Shown: in pieces, positions 27,837-36,690 of the stretch
Layout of the letters: every line of letters starts with the position of its first letter
Numbering within the stretch: position 1 is the first letter of the stretch
IMG/VR virus record: IMGVR_UViG_3300023223_000124
Span: 1 to 39,422 of that record
Length of the DNA: 39,422 nt
Strand: one strand, 5' to 3'
From: a virus
Position numbers and translations under genes: made by a program
Notes under the pieces: model-generated
What the model saw: the letters and a program-made list of their open reading frames with translations, nothing else
What the model was told of the DNA's origin: nothing
Database searches by the model: none

Positions 27837-28079
27837 TTATTTCTGCTGCTTCTGTTTTGATCTGCGGTCTTCTTTAGCTAATTTGATATTGTTTAATTTA
27901 ATCTCTTGGTATGTCTTATAGAACATCGCACAAGACGCCAATAATGCCATTATCCCGCATGCAAGACCAAGCCATTCAGGAGCCACAATCACAGCTGTCG
28001 ATCCCACAACCGCATTGCCGACATGCTTCACCGGCATCTGAGAAACGCTCTGGCTTGCTACGCTGACTAGGCTTTCCAT
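27837..28079 (-). CDS. Holin-like membrane protein, 80 aa
   Basis: The product has a Gly/Val/Ala-rich first segment (HVGNAVVGSTAVIVA), a strong membrane helix (WLGLACGIMALLASCAMFY) and a charged, Lys/Gln-rich C-terminal tail ending KQKQQK. This is the usual shape of a small class II holin that opens the inner membrane to the endolysin. ATG 28079 overlaps the stop of the 157-aa membrane protein gene. It is the last gene of the late operon, beside the M15 peptidase. Confidence 0.7.
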   Translation of the reverse strand: MESLVSVASQSVSQMPVKHVGNAVVGSTAVIVAPEWLGLACGIMALLASCAMFYKTYQEIKLNNIKLAKEDRRSKQKQQK

Positions 28080-28167
28080 TACGAATCCTTGCTGCTAAAA
28101 GTTTTAAGGCTATTGTTAGCACCGTTATGAAAAACGCCCCAGCCTGTAAGATATCTGTAACATCCAT
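27976..28167 (-). CDS. Nested small membrane protein in another frame, possible lysis partner
   Basis: ATG 28167 has AAGGGA six bases upstream and opens 63 codons that overlap the end of one gene and the start of the holin in a different frame. The product is one membrane helix (AGAFFITVLTIALKLLAARI), a basic stretch and a Cys-rich tail (CRQCGCGIDSCDCGS). Nested lysis genes (antiholin, Rz1) are well known in phages. The lipobox expected of Rz1 is absent, so the role is open. Confidence 0.45.
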   Translation of the reverse strand: MDVTDILQAGAFFITVLTIALKLLAARIRNGKPSQRSKPERFSDAGEACRQCGCGIDSCDCGS

Positions 28168-28552
28168 CAACGATCCCTTTTGACATAAGCAACACTATCT
28201 CTACGGCATAAAGAGCCAGGATTGACCACCAGTGAACAGATTGTATGTTATAGCCAACATCCATCCAATATCCAAACATGTGTATGAATATGCTTAGAGT
28301 ATACAGATACATTAGCAATACGGATATTTTACTGAACCTCAGCGATAAGAGGATAACGATAATCAGGCTATAAACAGATTGCACAATGTAAAAATATTCC
28401 TCCTCTATAAACTGCCCGAACTCTGTCTCCGATATCGCTAGATTGGCCGCGTATACCCACAATAGAACATGCCCAGCATAGAACGCGTCCGAACCTACCT
28501 TTGTGCTAGATACACAGACAATCAGGATGGCGAGACAGATTATCTCTATCAT
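28079..28552 (-). CDS. Multi-span membrane protein of the lysis region, 157 aa
   Basis: At least four hydrophobic helices are visible: IEIICLAILIVCVS, AGHVLLWVYAANLAI, VQSVYSLIIVILLSL, VLLMYLYTLSIFIHMFGYW and a later WWSILALYAVEIVLLM. The last ~25 residues are polar and overlap the nested frame at 27976..28167. It starts in an ATGA overlap with a tiny basic-protein gene. It may be a holin or antiholin partner; no family is recognised. Confidence 0.65.
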   Translation of the reverse strand: MIEIICLAILIVCVSSTKVGSDAFYAGHVLLWVYAANLAISETEFGQFIEEEYFYIVQSVYSLIIVILLSLRFSKISVLLMYLYTLSIFIHMFGYWMDVGYNIQSVHWWSILALYAVEIVLLMSKGIVDGCYRYLTGWGVFHNGANNSLKTFSSKDS

Positions 28553-28638
28553 CGATTGCGTGGTTTCTTGTGGCCCGGGTTAGATTTCTTAACGCGTTTC
28601 GATTTGGTAGACTTCTTACGTGTTCGTGGCATCGCCAT
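28549..28638 (-). CDS. Tiny strongly basic peptide, 29 aa
   Basis: ATG 28638 with AAAGG upstream opens 30 codons; the product (MAMPRTRKKSTKSKRVKKSN and more) is about 45% Lys and Arg. It ends in an ATGA overlap with the 157-aa membrane protein gene. The same type, a short basic protein coupled to a late gene, occurs before terS (8510..8668). A role in binding nucleic acid or in tuning translation of the next gene is possible. Confidence 0.55.
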   Translation of the reverse strand: MAMPRTRKKSTKSKRVKKSNPGHKKPRNR

Positions 28639-28642
28639 ATCA

Positions 28643-29047
28643 TTAACCTTTTAATTTGTTTGTGTGGTGATTATAACTGACCCAACCGCCTAAACGAACT
28701 GCTCGATAGATTGCTTGACGCTTCCACCAGGCTACGCCTAAATCCTCCATACCCCACAATAGATGAAGGTCGGCTAGATCCCTGGATATGAATTCTCTCT
28801 TAATCTTCTGCTCTACATACAAGTAGTCATGAATCGCCGCGGCTTCTCGATACTTGCCGAAAGGAGGAAATAGCCACCACATCACACGGGGAACGCTCGC
28901 TCCGTCGAATTCAAAGCCCACAGGGACGGTTACAACATCATCGTTACGGTTCATATAGCTGAAAGGTGAAATCAGCCTGTAGCACTTCTCACCGGCTTTA
29001 CGGCCGGGTATCGATTCTTGCCGAAGTGGGGTAAGAAATCTGCTCAT
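28643..29047 (-). CDS. DUF1353 protein
   Basis: The 134-residue product has the DUF1353 signature: VVTVPVGFEFDGASVPRVMW, then FPPFGKYREAAAIHDYLYVE. Members occur near lysis and tail genes of many phages; their role is unsettled. The conserved Asp, His and Asp residues suggest a metal- or substrate-binding site. I chose ATG 29047, overlapping the M15 peptidase stop (TAATG), over a GTG at 29056. Confidence 0.85.
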   Translation of the reverse strand: MSRFLTPLRQESIPGRKAGEKCYRLISPFSYMNRNDDVVTVPVGFEFDGASVPRVMWWLFPPFGKYREAAAIHDYLYVEQKIKREFISRDLADLHLLWGMEDLGVAWWKRQAIYRAVRLGGWVSYNHHTNKLKG

Positions 29048-29442
29048 TATCCCCACCTTGCCGGGCCATTAGACCGACTGTCTGCGTGAGTGAAATTATG
29101 ATATTTCCCAAATCCATGTTCATTCGGATATTTAGACACAAGATAGGCATAAACATCTGAAGGGCTTACCCCGTTGATTCTGAAATCAATCGCCCGGGCT
29201 TGAGGGTGCTGGGACTTATCATTGCTTCCAGGTCCATCATCACCAACAGGTTTTCTGTTGTATTCAAAACAACGATGAGCGCTGGTTATGCCTAAAATCA
29301 CCTTGTCTAGACTCAACTCTTTGGCAAAGTGATCGCAGCAATCCTGCACGATCTCTATTGTTTTGAAATCCATGGAATCAGAACCGCAACCACAATTGCA
29401 TGCTAGTTCAGACCGACTAATATTCTTGGTTAAATCACCCAT
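29047..29442 (-). CDS. M15A-family peptidase, probable endolysin
   Basis: The 131-residue product has the peptidase M15A layout. Zinc ligands are visible as H79 and D86 in SQHPQARAIDF and H119 in FTHADSR. An N-terminal domain carries the pattern ISRSELACNCGCG. These enzymes cleave peptide bonds in peptidoglycan cross-links and serve as endolysins in many phages of gram-negative bacteria. It has no signal peptide, so a holin must release it. Holin-like proteins lie just downstream. Confidence 0.88.
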   Translation of the reverse strand: MGDLTKNISRSELACNCGCGSDSMDFKTIEIVQDCCDHFAKELSLDKVILGITSAHRCFEYNRKPVGDDGPGSNDKSQHPQARAIDFRINGVSPSDVYAYLVSKYPNEHGFGKYHNFTHADSRSNGPARWG

Positions 29443-29446
29443 ATGA

Positions 29447-30085
29447 TCACCAGTTGATAGCGTTGATTAGATCGATTGCACCTGCAAGATTCACATCTAC
29501 CGCGTAAAGATCATCTGACAGCTTTTGCTTCTTGCCCAAAATAGAACCGTAAACAGGCTTGTATGCCCGCGACATGGTCCTGATTCGGTCTACGACTTGT
29601 GATTTTGGCGCCCCTCTACCAACAGCTAAAGCATCTAGCAGGAGCGTTTCCGATAAGGGGTCATCATCGTAATCTCTGAGTTCTGCCCTCTGCTCTGGGA
29701 AACTGTCAATTTCCTCCTGGGCATATGCCGATCGGGATGTCCTTACAGCCGCCTTGAATGCGTCAGTGATCTCAGTTTGTTTATTGTTATAAGCAATTGT
29801 ATTATCAGCTAAAAGCTCAGCATTGGTTTTGTTCAGAACGTGTTTGGAGACAGATACCGTCTTGTCTCCAGAATTAACTACAAAAATCTCATCACCGAAC
29901 TTTTGATCATTCGTAATAGTCTGACTTACTGCTATCTCAGGCCAATATTCTATATCTACAAAGTCTGCTGGTACTGGATGCAACTCAGTTTGCAAATTAC
30001 GAAGCGTGTCATCAGAAAGCCCAAGCAAAGCTTTAGGAATAGACTCTCTTACTGCAGACCAGTCCAGCAAATTAACTTTAATCAT
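29447..30085 (-). CDS. Tail-region protein, DUF4376-like C-terminus, 212 aa
   Basis: The C-terminal half (EEIDSFPEQRAELRDYDDDP, then LLLDALAVGRGAPKSQVVDR and LGKKQKLSDDLYAVD) matches a recurrent phage module of the DUF4376 type found at the end of tail-fibre assembly or tail-associated proteins. The N-terminal ~80 residues are alpha/beta and different. ATG 30085 has AAGGAC upstream. It lies after the tail adhesion genes, so it is probably a tail fibre chaperone or a virion component. Confidence 0.6.
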   Translation of the reverse strand: MIKVNLLDWSAVRESIPKALLGLSDDTLRNLQTELHPVPADFVDIEYWPEIAVSQTITNDQKFGDEIFVVNSGDKTVSVSKHVLNKTNAELLADNTIAYNNKQTEITDAFKAAVRTSRSAYAQEEIDSFPEQRAELRDYDDDPLSETLLLDALAVGRGAPKSQVVDRIRTMSRAYKPVYGSILGKKQKLSDDLYAVDVNLAGAIDLINAINW

Positions 30086-30124
30086 TGATATGTCCTTATT
30101 CGAATTCCACTAGATTATTTCAGA

Positions 30125-30868
30125 TTACGCCAATCGTTCCGCCACTTGCAATATATTACAGAATGAGTCATCTACACTGCTTGTGGCATTACTCCAAGTT
30201 AGTGACGTAGAACTATTAAGTCTGACACACATAGCATCTTCAGCAGTTGTAACGGTCGTTATGTTCATTAAGTGCATATATGTACTAGAGAATTCAAACG
30301 GTACAACAGACGATGCGGTATTAAGATTGGTAGCACTGGACGCTGTATTATTTGGGATTAGACTCATGATCGTCTTAGCAGGGTCTAGCACTTCATTGGA
30401 CAGAACGGTGCTAACCCCTTGCACATTCTCAGATGAGAGCACAGTAAGGTCGTATTCTATTACTACTATATCAATCAGGGTAGGATTAGATAATTCGGTA
30501 AAGTTTAAATTATCTGCATCCTTAATAGTAAATACCATGCGGAGATTATTATTAGCCCCGCCGTAGTTTATAAAAACTGCTTTAGCAAATTCACCTATGA
30601 AAAAGTTAGTGCAATTAGGAGGTACTTTATCCCAACTAGAACCAGCGTTTACCGTTCTTGCTTTTATGGATATAGCCACCCTACGAACATCTTCTATAGG
30701 AAATGGAATAGCCAAGTCTCCAGTCCCTGATGGACTAAGAACTGCCCTGTTTTTTACTATAAGTCCTTGAGCAGCACCAGCACCAGCAACATCGGCCCTT
30801 CGTGGCAAACCGCCAAGCCCTCCCCCAACTTCAGGGTTAAGCCTGCCTATGTATGGAGTTGTAGTCAT
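30125..30868 (-). CDS. Tail-associated protein, unknown, 247 aa
   Basis: The product starts TTTPYIGRLNPEVGGGLGGL and is rich in Asn, Ser, Thr and Val with strand-type alternation, consistent with a beta-structured tail or receptor-binding component. The C-terminal 60 residues carry a Ser/Thr/Asn-rich stretch. It starts in a TAATG overlap with the previous tail gene. No family is recognised; the variable place in the tail cluster suggests host-range function. Confidence 0.6.
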   Translation of the reverse strand: MTTTPYIGRLNPEVGGGLGGLPRRADVAGAGAAQGLIVKNRAVLSPSGTGDLAIPFPIEDVRRVAISIKARTVNAGSSWDKVPPNCTNFFIGEFAKAVFINYGGANNNLRMVFTIKDADNLNFTELSNPTLIDIVVIEYDLTVLSSENVQGVSTVLSNEVLDPAKTIMSLIPNNTASSATNLNTASSVVPFEFSSTYMHLMNITTVTTAEDAMCVRLNSSTSLTWSNATSSVDDSFCNILQVAERLA

Positions 30869-31281
30869 TAGAAATCAGTCCATTCGGCTGTAAATTGAAT
30901 ACCACCAGCAAGTGCTACACCAGAGCCAACATACAATTCGTCACCGGCTTCCAATCGTATAGGAACAGTCTCTGTGATATTAGCAAAGGCTGTCTCTGGC
31001 ACTTCAGCAGTAGCTACCACTGTAAAAGCTGCCATAGTTTCACTATCAAGAAGCTTTTTTGTAGTGCCGCTGTCTTTGCTGATAAACAAATCCAGCCTGC
31101 TAGCCGTTACTGTCGCTCTGGGGATAGCTGTTAGCTTAGTCACCATCGCCCCATTTGTAGCATCTGCAGTAACGATTAACACCGTATTAGCAGGAGCATC
31201 TGTCAGATCATCTGCCGCGGTGACTGTTGCAACTCCCGTTTTAGGAAACTGCGCGAATGGTGCTGTATTTGTTAAGGCCAT
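30868..31281 (-). CDS. Conserved phage tail-region protein, 137 aa
   Basis: The sequence follows a pattern I recognise from many phages, with a TAIPRATVTASRLDLFISKD core, then VPIRLEAGDELYVGSGVALA and a GGIQFTAEWTDF end. It is a small all-beta protein, usually encoded next to tail fibre or spike genes. The function is not established. It lies between the head-binding protein and the 247-aa protein. Confidence 0.7.
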   Translation of the reverse strand: MALTNTAPFAQFPKTGVATVTAADDLTDAPANTVLIVTADATNGAMVTKLTAIPRATVTASRLDLFISKDSGTTKKLLDSETMAAFTVVATAEVPETAFANITETVPIRLEAGDELYVGSGVALAGGIQFTAEWTDF

Positions 31282-31290
31282 AATGTTTTC

Positions 31291-32064
31291 CTAAAAGTAA
31301 AGTCCGATTGCTGTTGCCAGTGCCAAGGTTACGAATGGTACTTCCCATTGTGTGGGGCTGCTAACTGGATCATTGTTTAAATTCGAATTAACCAACGATC
31401 TGTATAACAATCCATCACTACCAAATACATCATCATTTATGCTGTATGTTTGAACTGGCGACCAGACAACAGAACCAAGAGGCTTCCATTGTGTTGGGCT
31501 GACTGATGGCTCGTTGTTTAGGTTCGATGCAACTGCCGATACAAATGTTCGTCCATCAGCAATCCGAACTTTATCATTGATTTCATACGTTCGATTAGCA
31601 TTGTAGAAATAGACAAACTCTATCTCTTCCCAATTGACAGCATCTGTTGTTGGATCATTGCCTTGGTTGTTGTTAATAAGAGAACGATAATAAAGATTAT
31701 CTGAACCTTTTACTTCATCTGTCTCATTATATATTGAACCAGCATTCCAATCATCAAGCGGACCTGTTCCAAACGTACCGCCTACAGGATCAAACTGCTG
31801 TATCTGCTGACCAGGCGTTCCTGGAGTGATAACGCTATCTGCAAACGATGTTACACGGTACGAACCGGGCCCAAACACATTAGGGCAGCGTCCTTCGCCA
31901 TCTAATTGAACTGGATTAGTGTTGTCAATAGTCTCGCTTACATCTGCAAACGTGTCTTTATCCGTGTTGTTTGTGCCAGAAACAGTAAATTTCAGGAATC
32001 CATCAATCAGCGGATCACCAGCTCCATCAAAGAATTGGGCAAAGGCTTCTATAACTCGTGGCAT
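31291..32064 (-). CDS. Tailspike-type head-binding protein with three carbohydrate-binding-like repeats
   Basis: Residues 1-85 (EAFAQFFDGAGDPLIDGFLK, NPVQLDGEGRCPNVFGPGSY) resemble the head-binding domain of P22-like tailspikes, which attach to the gp10/gp4 tail hub. After a short linker come three ~48-residue repeats with the pattern Y-x(4)-[DE]-x-V-x-G-x-[DN]-G-x-x-Y-x-S and a final W, as in chitin-binding type 5/12 modules (about 100-150, 150-200, 200-248). The protein ends without a beta-helix enzyme domain, so it is an adaptor or a lectin-like adhesin rather than a full spike. It starts in a TAATG overlap. Confidence 0.75.
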   Translation of the reverse strand: MPRVIEAFAQFFDGAGDPLIDGFLKFTVSGTNNTDKDTFADVSETIDNTNPVQLDGEGRCPNVFGPGSYRVTSFADSVITPGTPGQQIQQFDPVGGTFGTGPLDDWNAGSIYNETDEVKGSDNLYYRSLINNNQGNDPTTDAVNWEEIEFVYFYNANRTYEINDKVRIADGRTFVSAVASNLNNEPSVSPTQWKPLGSVVWSPVQTYSINDDVFGSDGLLYRSLVNSNLNNDPVSSPTQWEVPFVTLALATAIGLYF

Positions 32065-34079
32065 TACTGTTGCTCCTGTGCGGCTATTGCAGCTGGTATT
32101 GCTGGCAACGCTAAAGGTATAGCTCTTGCTGCTTGTGTGGGCTGCAAAGGGGCCTGAAGCGATGGAGGACGCAATGCAATACGACCATCAGCAGCCACTC
32201 CTATTCCTTCAAATACGTTGCCGATTAAAGGAATTCTCTTTAGAACTTCTTCAAGCCGCCCAATTGCCTGTGCTGATGGGCCGCGGCCTAACGCTGTCCC
32301 TCTCTTTGGCTCTCTGATCTTCGAGACTTTCAGCATGTCGCTTAAGAATTTCAATTCTTTAGGCTCGAACAACACCTTTAGTTTCTGCGTACCTATTTTA
32401 TCAAGCGCGGATTGCAGGCCGGCACGACTTAACGCAGCTTCTCCTGCAACTTCTTTGAACGCCTTGTTTTTAATGTCGTTCAATGCCTCTGCCCTAAGAT
32501 CATTCCAGGCATCAAGGCCAGGACCAGGCCCGTCAAGATTGAGGAATGTTTTCAGATCATTAAGGTCTGCTCCCCTAACGCTTCTGCTTAGAACTGCTTC
32601 ATCTAAAAACCTGTCTGGGTTGACTTTGTTTTCTAAGATATCCCTTACAAGGTCTTTCTTGCGTCGATCAAACTTATTGACTTTTGCTCTGCGCAAATCC
32701 TTTTCGAATTTCGCCTTAGCTGCCCTCGCTCCTTGAAATACATCTTCTCCAACTGCTTCAGCCACATCATCATCCAAAGCATTTTTTAACGATCTAATCT
32801 TCTGCCTTCCTAACGGATTGGTAGAATCAAACAACCCATTGATATCAATCCTGATCTGCTCCGCTGTGTTCGCGTCGATACGTCCAGTGGCTTTGAATTT
32901 CTTATCAAGAACTCCTCTCTGTTGAAGAATCCCTTTTACAGAGCTTGCTAGACCTCCTGTTTGCTCATTAAACGGGGCTAGATTTCTTAATTCTTTTGCC
33001 AGGTTGTTAGCCTTAATGACTTTCTGATCACTCGCCACCTCTCTCGCTGTTTTGTATGCTTGAGAGATGGCCGCATCGAGATCAATGGACCTGTCTGCTA
33101 TATGGTCGAAGGCAGTGCTATTAGATCGATTAGCAGAACCTCCTGTTGCAGATATAGCATTCTCAAACCTACCAGCTAATACTTGCTCCTGAGCCTCCAG
33201 AGCGGTTCTAACGCGCCCTGAAGTCTTAGCAAGTTCTTGCTGAGCCTGAAACTCTGCAGCTTCTCCTGTGATCTGTGCTCGCGTTCCTGTTAATCCTTGC
33301 TCTTCTAGGAATAACTGTCTTGCTCTTGCTGCTGGATCTACTACATCTTCAGCAGATAAAAGACGCTGAGCCTCTGCGCTTAAATCCTCAAAGCCTATTC
33401 CAGCTTTATTTAATGCCTCAGTAAGTTCGGCAGATGGATTTCCAGCTGCGTCAAGAATAGTAGTAGTTGGCTCTTTGCCTAAGACCCTACGTATAAGCCT
33501 ACCGCCAATGCGACCAATGACAGGCAAAGCCAGTTCAGCAGTACTCGCGACAGCGCCTCCGATGCCTGCTGCCCCAACGACTGTTTCTTTTCCTGCACCT
33601 TTCCCCCTCGCCAATACTCCGGCTTCTGTGGCTCCTAATAATCCAGATAATACCGCTCTACCGCCTAGAGTAGTTGCCGCTCCTATTCCGGTTCCAGGGA
33701 CAAGAAACGGCGCAGCTTCTCCAGCGATTTCACCAACAGTTGTTGTGATCGGCCGGCGTTCTTGTAATGCTTCGAATGCCCTTGTTGCTGCAGGCGCTTC
33801 AGGTTCTGCTAATCCAAGCCCCCTGCCAACAGTCGTTAACCCTCTTCCTGCTCCAACAGCCAGCGCTTCTAGTGATCCTGTCTCTTCTGCCTGCCTTGCC
33901 GCTAATTGTTGACGCTGAAACTCTGGTGCTCTTGCAAGAATATTCGGGTCAATAGTCGGCTCTTGTTGGACTTCGAACTGACTAAATATCTGTTCTAATT
34001 CTTGCTGCGTAGGTGGGCTGTCTCCAGTTAACCGGATAGTCCTACCTGAATTTGGTTCGGTAACTCGGAAAGTCGGCAT
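32064..34079 (-). CDS. DNA ejection protein, P22 gp16-like
   Basis: The 671-residue product lies in the place of P22 gp16 (609 residues), the largest ejection protein, released with the DNA into the cell. A central Gly/Ala-rich hydrophobic region (about 100-175, for example GTGIGAATTLGGRAVLSGLL) could insert in a membrane, and the rest is helical and charged. The N-terminal 40 residues (FRVTEPNSGRTIRLTGDSPP) form a small beta domain common to such proteins. It starts in a TAATG overlap. Assignment rests on position, length and composition. Confidence 0.75.
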   Translation of the reverse strand: MPTFRVTEPNSGRTIRLTGDSPPTQQELEQIFSQFEVQQEPTIDPNILARAPEFQRQQLAARQAEETGSLEALAVGAGRGLTTVGRGLGLAEPEAPAATRAFEALQERRPITTTVGEIAGEAAPFLVPGTGIGAATTLGGRAVLSGLLGATEAGVLARGKGAGKETVVGAAGIGGAVASTAELALPVIGRIGGRLIRRVLGKEPTTTILDAAGNPSAELTEALNKAGIGFEDLSAEAQRLLSAEDVVDPAARARQLFLEEQGLTGTRAQITGEAAEFQAQQELAKTSGRVRTALEAQEQVLAGRFENAISATGGSANRSNSTAFDHIADRSIDLDAAISQAYKTAREVASDQKVIKANNLAKELRNLAPFNEQTGGLASSVKGILQQRGVLDKKFKATGRIDANTAEQIRIDINGLFDSTNPLGRQKIRSLKNALDDDVAEAVGEDVFQGARAAKAKFEKDLRRAKVNKFDRRKKDLVRDILENKVNPDRFLDEAVLSRSVRGADLNDLKTFLNLDGPGPGLDAWNDLRAEALNDIKNKAFKEVAGEAALSRAGLQSALDKIGTQKLKVLFEPKELKFLSDMLKVSKIREPKRGTALGRGPSAQAIGRLEEVLKRIPLIGNVFEGIGVAADGRIALRPPSLQAPLQPTQAARAIPLALPAIPAAIAAQEQQ

Positions 34080-35236
34080 TATTCAACCTCTACGACAAAT
34101 CGTCCAATCTGTTGCGCTTGGCCTGGCGTTCCTGCGCCTAACGGTCCAGGTGGCTGTTGCAATCCTGCTTCCACGTTAAACTTCTTCTCAAGCTTTAATT
34201 TTGCCTTTGCTAAAGTTTCAGATATCCGTTTAAGCGAAGCCCTTAAAGCTTTGTCACTCTGACTTAAATCAAGAGCGCCAATAGCCGCACCAAGCTTTTT
34301 GCCTTCGTTCTCAGACAAGGCACCCAAGCCTTTCATCTTCTCTACTTGAGTTAGAAAAGCTTGGCTTTTAAGGGTTTCAAGCTGTGCTTCAAAGTCTGCC
34401 GCTTGTGTTCCTGGTAATGTAGGAAATGCAGCAGAGATACCAGCAGCTGATTCGAGACCTTCTCCAACTGTTAATCTTTCAATAAGCTCAATGCTTGTTT
34501 GAACTGTATCTACTGCGTTTGTTGCCTCAAATTGAATATCCCGTTTCTTCTGATCTGACTTTGCTTTCAGTTCTTGTCGCTTCAGTTCGTTTGTCTCTCT
34601 CTTTAGATCTGAATCAAGCTTATTGATTTCTGCTTGGTCTTTCTTCAGTTGAAGACTCGCTCTCCTATCCAATCTCCGCTGTTCGATTTCCTCACGCCGA
34701 ACCTGTAAGGTTTCTTGTTTGATATCTAATTCGCGTGCTTTAAACGAAGGAACAACAGGATTCAGAGCTGTATTAAGTTGGTTAATCTCGCCTATTGTCC
34801 CTTGAGGGTCGTTAGCAAGATCTTGTTTTACCTGTATCAATGTAGACGAATCAATCCCTTGTGCCTGATTCCGTTGAATAATACTATCAAGCTGAGATGA
34901 AAGTAATTGAGGGTTGGTGGATAAGCGAGACAATACACCAATATCTGATTTGAATTGATCCTGTCTTGCTTTACCAACAACCCCGATCTTATCAAACACT
35001 TTTAAAGCCACATCTGGATCGGCCTGAGCAAGCTCTTGCAGATTCTCAGGCAACTGTTGACCTAAAGCAACTCCAGCCAAACCCCGAACCTGTTGCTGCC
35101 TTGCTCGCTCCTCTTGCTGCTGTCCAAACAATACATTGCGTTGAGCCGTCTGCTGACCTCTCGCTACTGCTCCAGGTATATCCGCAACCTGTGGTCTAGC
35201 TATTAATTGTGCGATTCCGCCGATAGTATGAGTCAT
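34079..35236 (-). CDS. DNA ejection protein, P22 gp20-like
   Basis: The 385-residue product (P22 gp20 is 471) is Gln-, Leu- and Ala-rich and almost wholly helical, with a strong charged coiled coil at about 170-225 (RREEIEQRRLDRRASLQLKK). The C-terminus is Pro/Gly/Gln-rich. Such proteins are packaged in the head and ejected ahead of the genome. It sits between the two other ejection genes, as in P22. Confidence 0.75.
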   Translation of the reverse strand: MTHTIGGIAQLIARPQVADIPGAVARGQQTAQRNVLFGQQQEERARQQQVRGLAGVALGQQLPENLQELAQADPDVALKVFDKIGVVGKARQDQFKSDIGVLSRLSTNPQLLSSQLDSIIQRNQAQGIDSSTLIQVKQDLANDPQGTIGEINQLNTALNPVVPSFKARELDIKQETLQVRREEIEQRRLDRRASLQLKKDQAEINKLDSDLKRETNELKRQELKAKSDQKKRDIQFEATNAVDTVQTSIELIERLTVGEGLESAAGISAAFPTLPGTQAADFEAQLETLKSQAFLTQVEKMKGLGALSENEGKKLGAAIGALDLSQSDKALRASLKRISETLAKAKLKLEKKFNVEAGLQQPPGPLGAGTPGQAQQIGRFVVEVE

Positions 35237-35237
35237 G

Positions 35238-36680
35238 CTAAAGCCCTAATGATCCTAAATCATCCTCTCCGCCAAACGCTCCACCGAAACCAAAGCCTCC
35301 GCTGAAATCATCCTGAGTAGTTTCGTCTCCTCCTCCGAAGAAACCTCCGCCTATTCCTCCAACAACTGCTCCTGGTAATCCTGCTATTCCAAATCCTCTA
35401 AGTGCTCCACTGAGTGCCGCCTGGCCAGAAAAATCCACCCCGCTAAGACTAGGTGTAGTGTTTATGCCCGTACCTTGTCCCGCTCCTGATAGCACACCTT
35501 CTGGAACACCTCCTGTCCCTGTTCCTATACCAAAGATTCCTTCGATTCCTGCTTGTGTTGCACCTGCTCCTCCTAAAGTTCCTGCGGCCCCTATAGTGCC
35601 TATACTTGAAGCTAATTCAGCCAATGATATGCCAGTCATGGAGCTTATTTGTGCAAGATTTAATCCTTGTTGCCTTAGCGCTGCAGCTTGCTGTAACGAT
35701 GACCGTTCTGCTAAGCCTGCTTGCTGCGCTCCTAGTTGCGCTTGTAATTGTGATCTACTCAATCCGGTTTGTTGCTGCAATTGAGCTAGTAACTGCGCTT
35801 CCTGTGTTGATAACTCAGCTTGACCGAATCCGAATTGTCCAGCTAGCCCACCTAAAGCTTCTCCTGCTCTTTGCTGAGATGCTGCCAAAGCTCCACCAAT
35901 ACCGGTTTCTACGCCAGAGATACCTCCAGCAGCCCGCAACCCTAATCCTGCTTGCTGTCCAAGCTGAGAAATACGTTGGTTGATTTGCTGCTGCTGCCTT
36001 CCTGCTGCTCTACGTCCCAATTCTTCTAGAACATTTCCTCCCCCGAGCTGGCCTGTCGCTGCTGCATTCCTAAGAATAGCTCTCTCTTCAGTTTCTTGAG
36101 CAAACGTGCCTTCAATATTTCTAAATTGCTGCAATGCTTGTTGTTGTGCTTCCGGCCCCCGCGCTCCCGTTAAAGCGGCTTGTTGCTCGAATGCTGCTTG
36201 TCCTGGCTGGGCAAACCCGGTTAGAGGAGCAATGCCGCCTGCTCTGGCTTGTTGTAAAGCCTGTGCAGCTTGTTGTGCTCCTTCTCCAATATCGCCTCTA
36301 GCTAAAGCTTCAGCGCCTGTAAGCGCTCCTCGTGCTCCTCCGAATCCGCCTGCTAATGCTCGCTGCGCCTCCTCTTGGGCAATATCCTGCGCTTGGAGAG
36401 CTTTGAATCCACCTTCTTCAAATCGTGTTTCTGCTAATAGCCTTCCAGATTCAATAGCTTCTTGAGATTGCGAGAAAAATTGAGTAATTTCACTTTTAGC
36501 TTGTTCGGCTTGCTCTGCTGTAATCTGCCGAGCTTGAACAAGTCCTTGGATTTGTTGCTGTGCTGCATCTTGGGACGCGCCGCGACCTATAAGACTCGAT
36601 GCAACTTGTCCTAATAATTGCCCCCCTGCGCCACCTAGAAAGCCTGTAACACTGCCTAACACATCATCTAAGATGCCCAT
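35238..36680 (-). CDS. DNA ejection protein, P22 gp7-like
   Basis: The 480-residue product is extremely rich in Gln, Ala and Gly. Its N-terminal region reads MGILDDVLGSVTGFLGGAGG. A helical body of Gln/Ala heptads follows (about 45-340), and the C-terminal part is Gly/Phe-rich (GFGFGGAFGGEDDLGSLGL). P22 gp7 (229 residues) holds this place and is ejected too; the present protein is twice as long. Tandem Ala-Gln stretches may come from repeat growth. Confidence 0.7.
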   Translation of the reverse strand: MGILDDVLGSVTGFLGGAGGQLLGQVASSLIGRGASQDAAQQQIQGLVQARQITAEQAEQAKSEITQFFSQSQEAIESGRLLAETRFEEGGFKALQAQDIAQEEAQRALAGGFGGARGALTGAEALARGDIGEGAQQAAQALQQARAGGIAPLTGFAQPGQAAFEQQAALTGARGPEAQQQALQQFRNIEGTFAQETEERAILRNAAATGQLGGGNVLEELGRRAAGRQQQQINQRISQLGQQAGLGLRAAGGISGVETGIGGALAASQQRAGEALGGLAGQFGFGQAELSTQEAQLLAQLQQQTGLSRSQLQAQLGAQQAGLAERSSLQQAAALRQQGLNLAQISSMTGISLAELASSIGTIGAAGTLGGAGATQAGIEGIFGIGTGTGGVPEGVLSGAGQGTGINTTPSLSGVDFSGQAALSGALRGFGIAGLPGAVVGGIGGGFFGGGDETTQDDFSGGFGFGGAFGGEDDLGSLGL

Positions 36681-36690
36681 AAATTTAACC

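Noticed and set aside
33475-36465. Long plus-strand open frames opposite the ejection genes
   Set aside because: They are antisense shadows of Ala/Gln/Gly-rich genes, with Cys, Pro and Ser runs and no ribosome sites.
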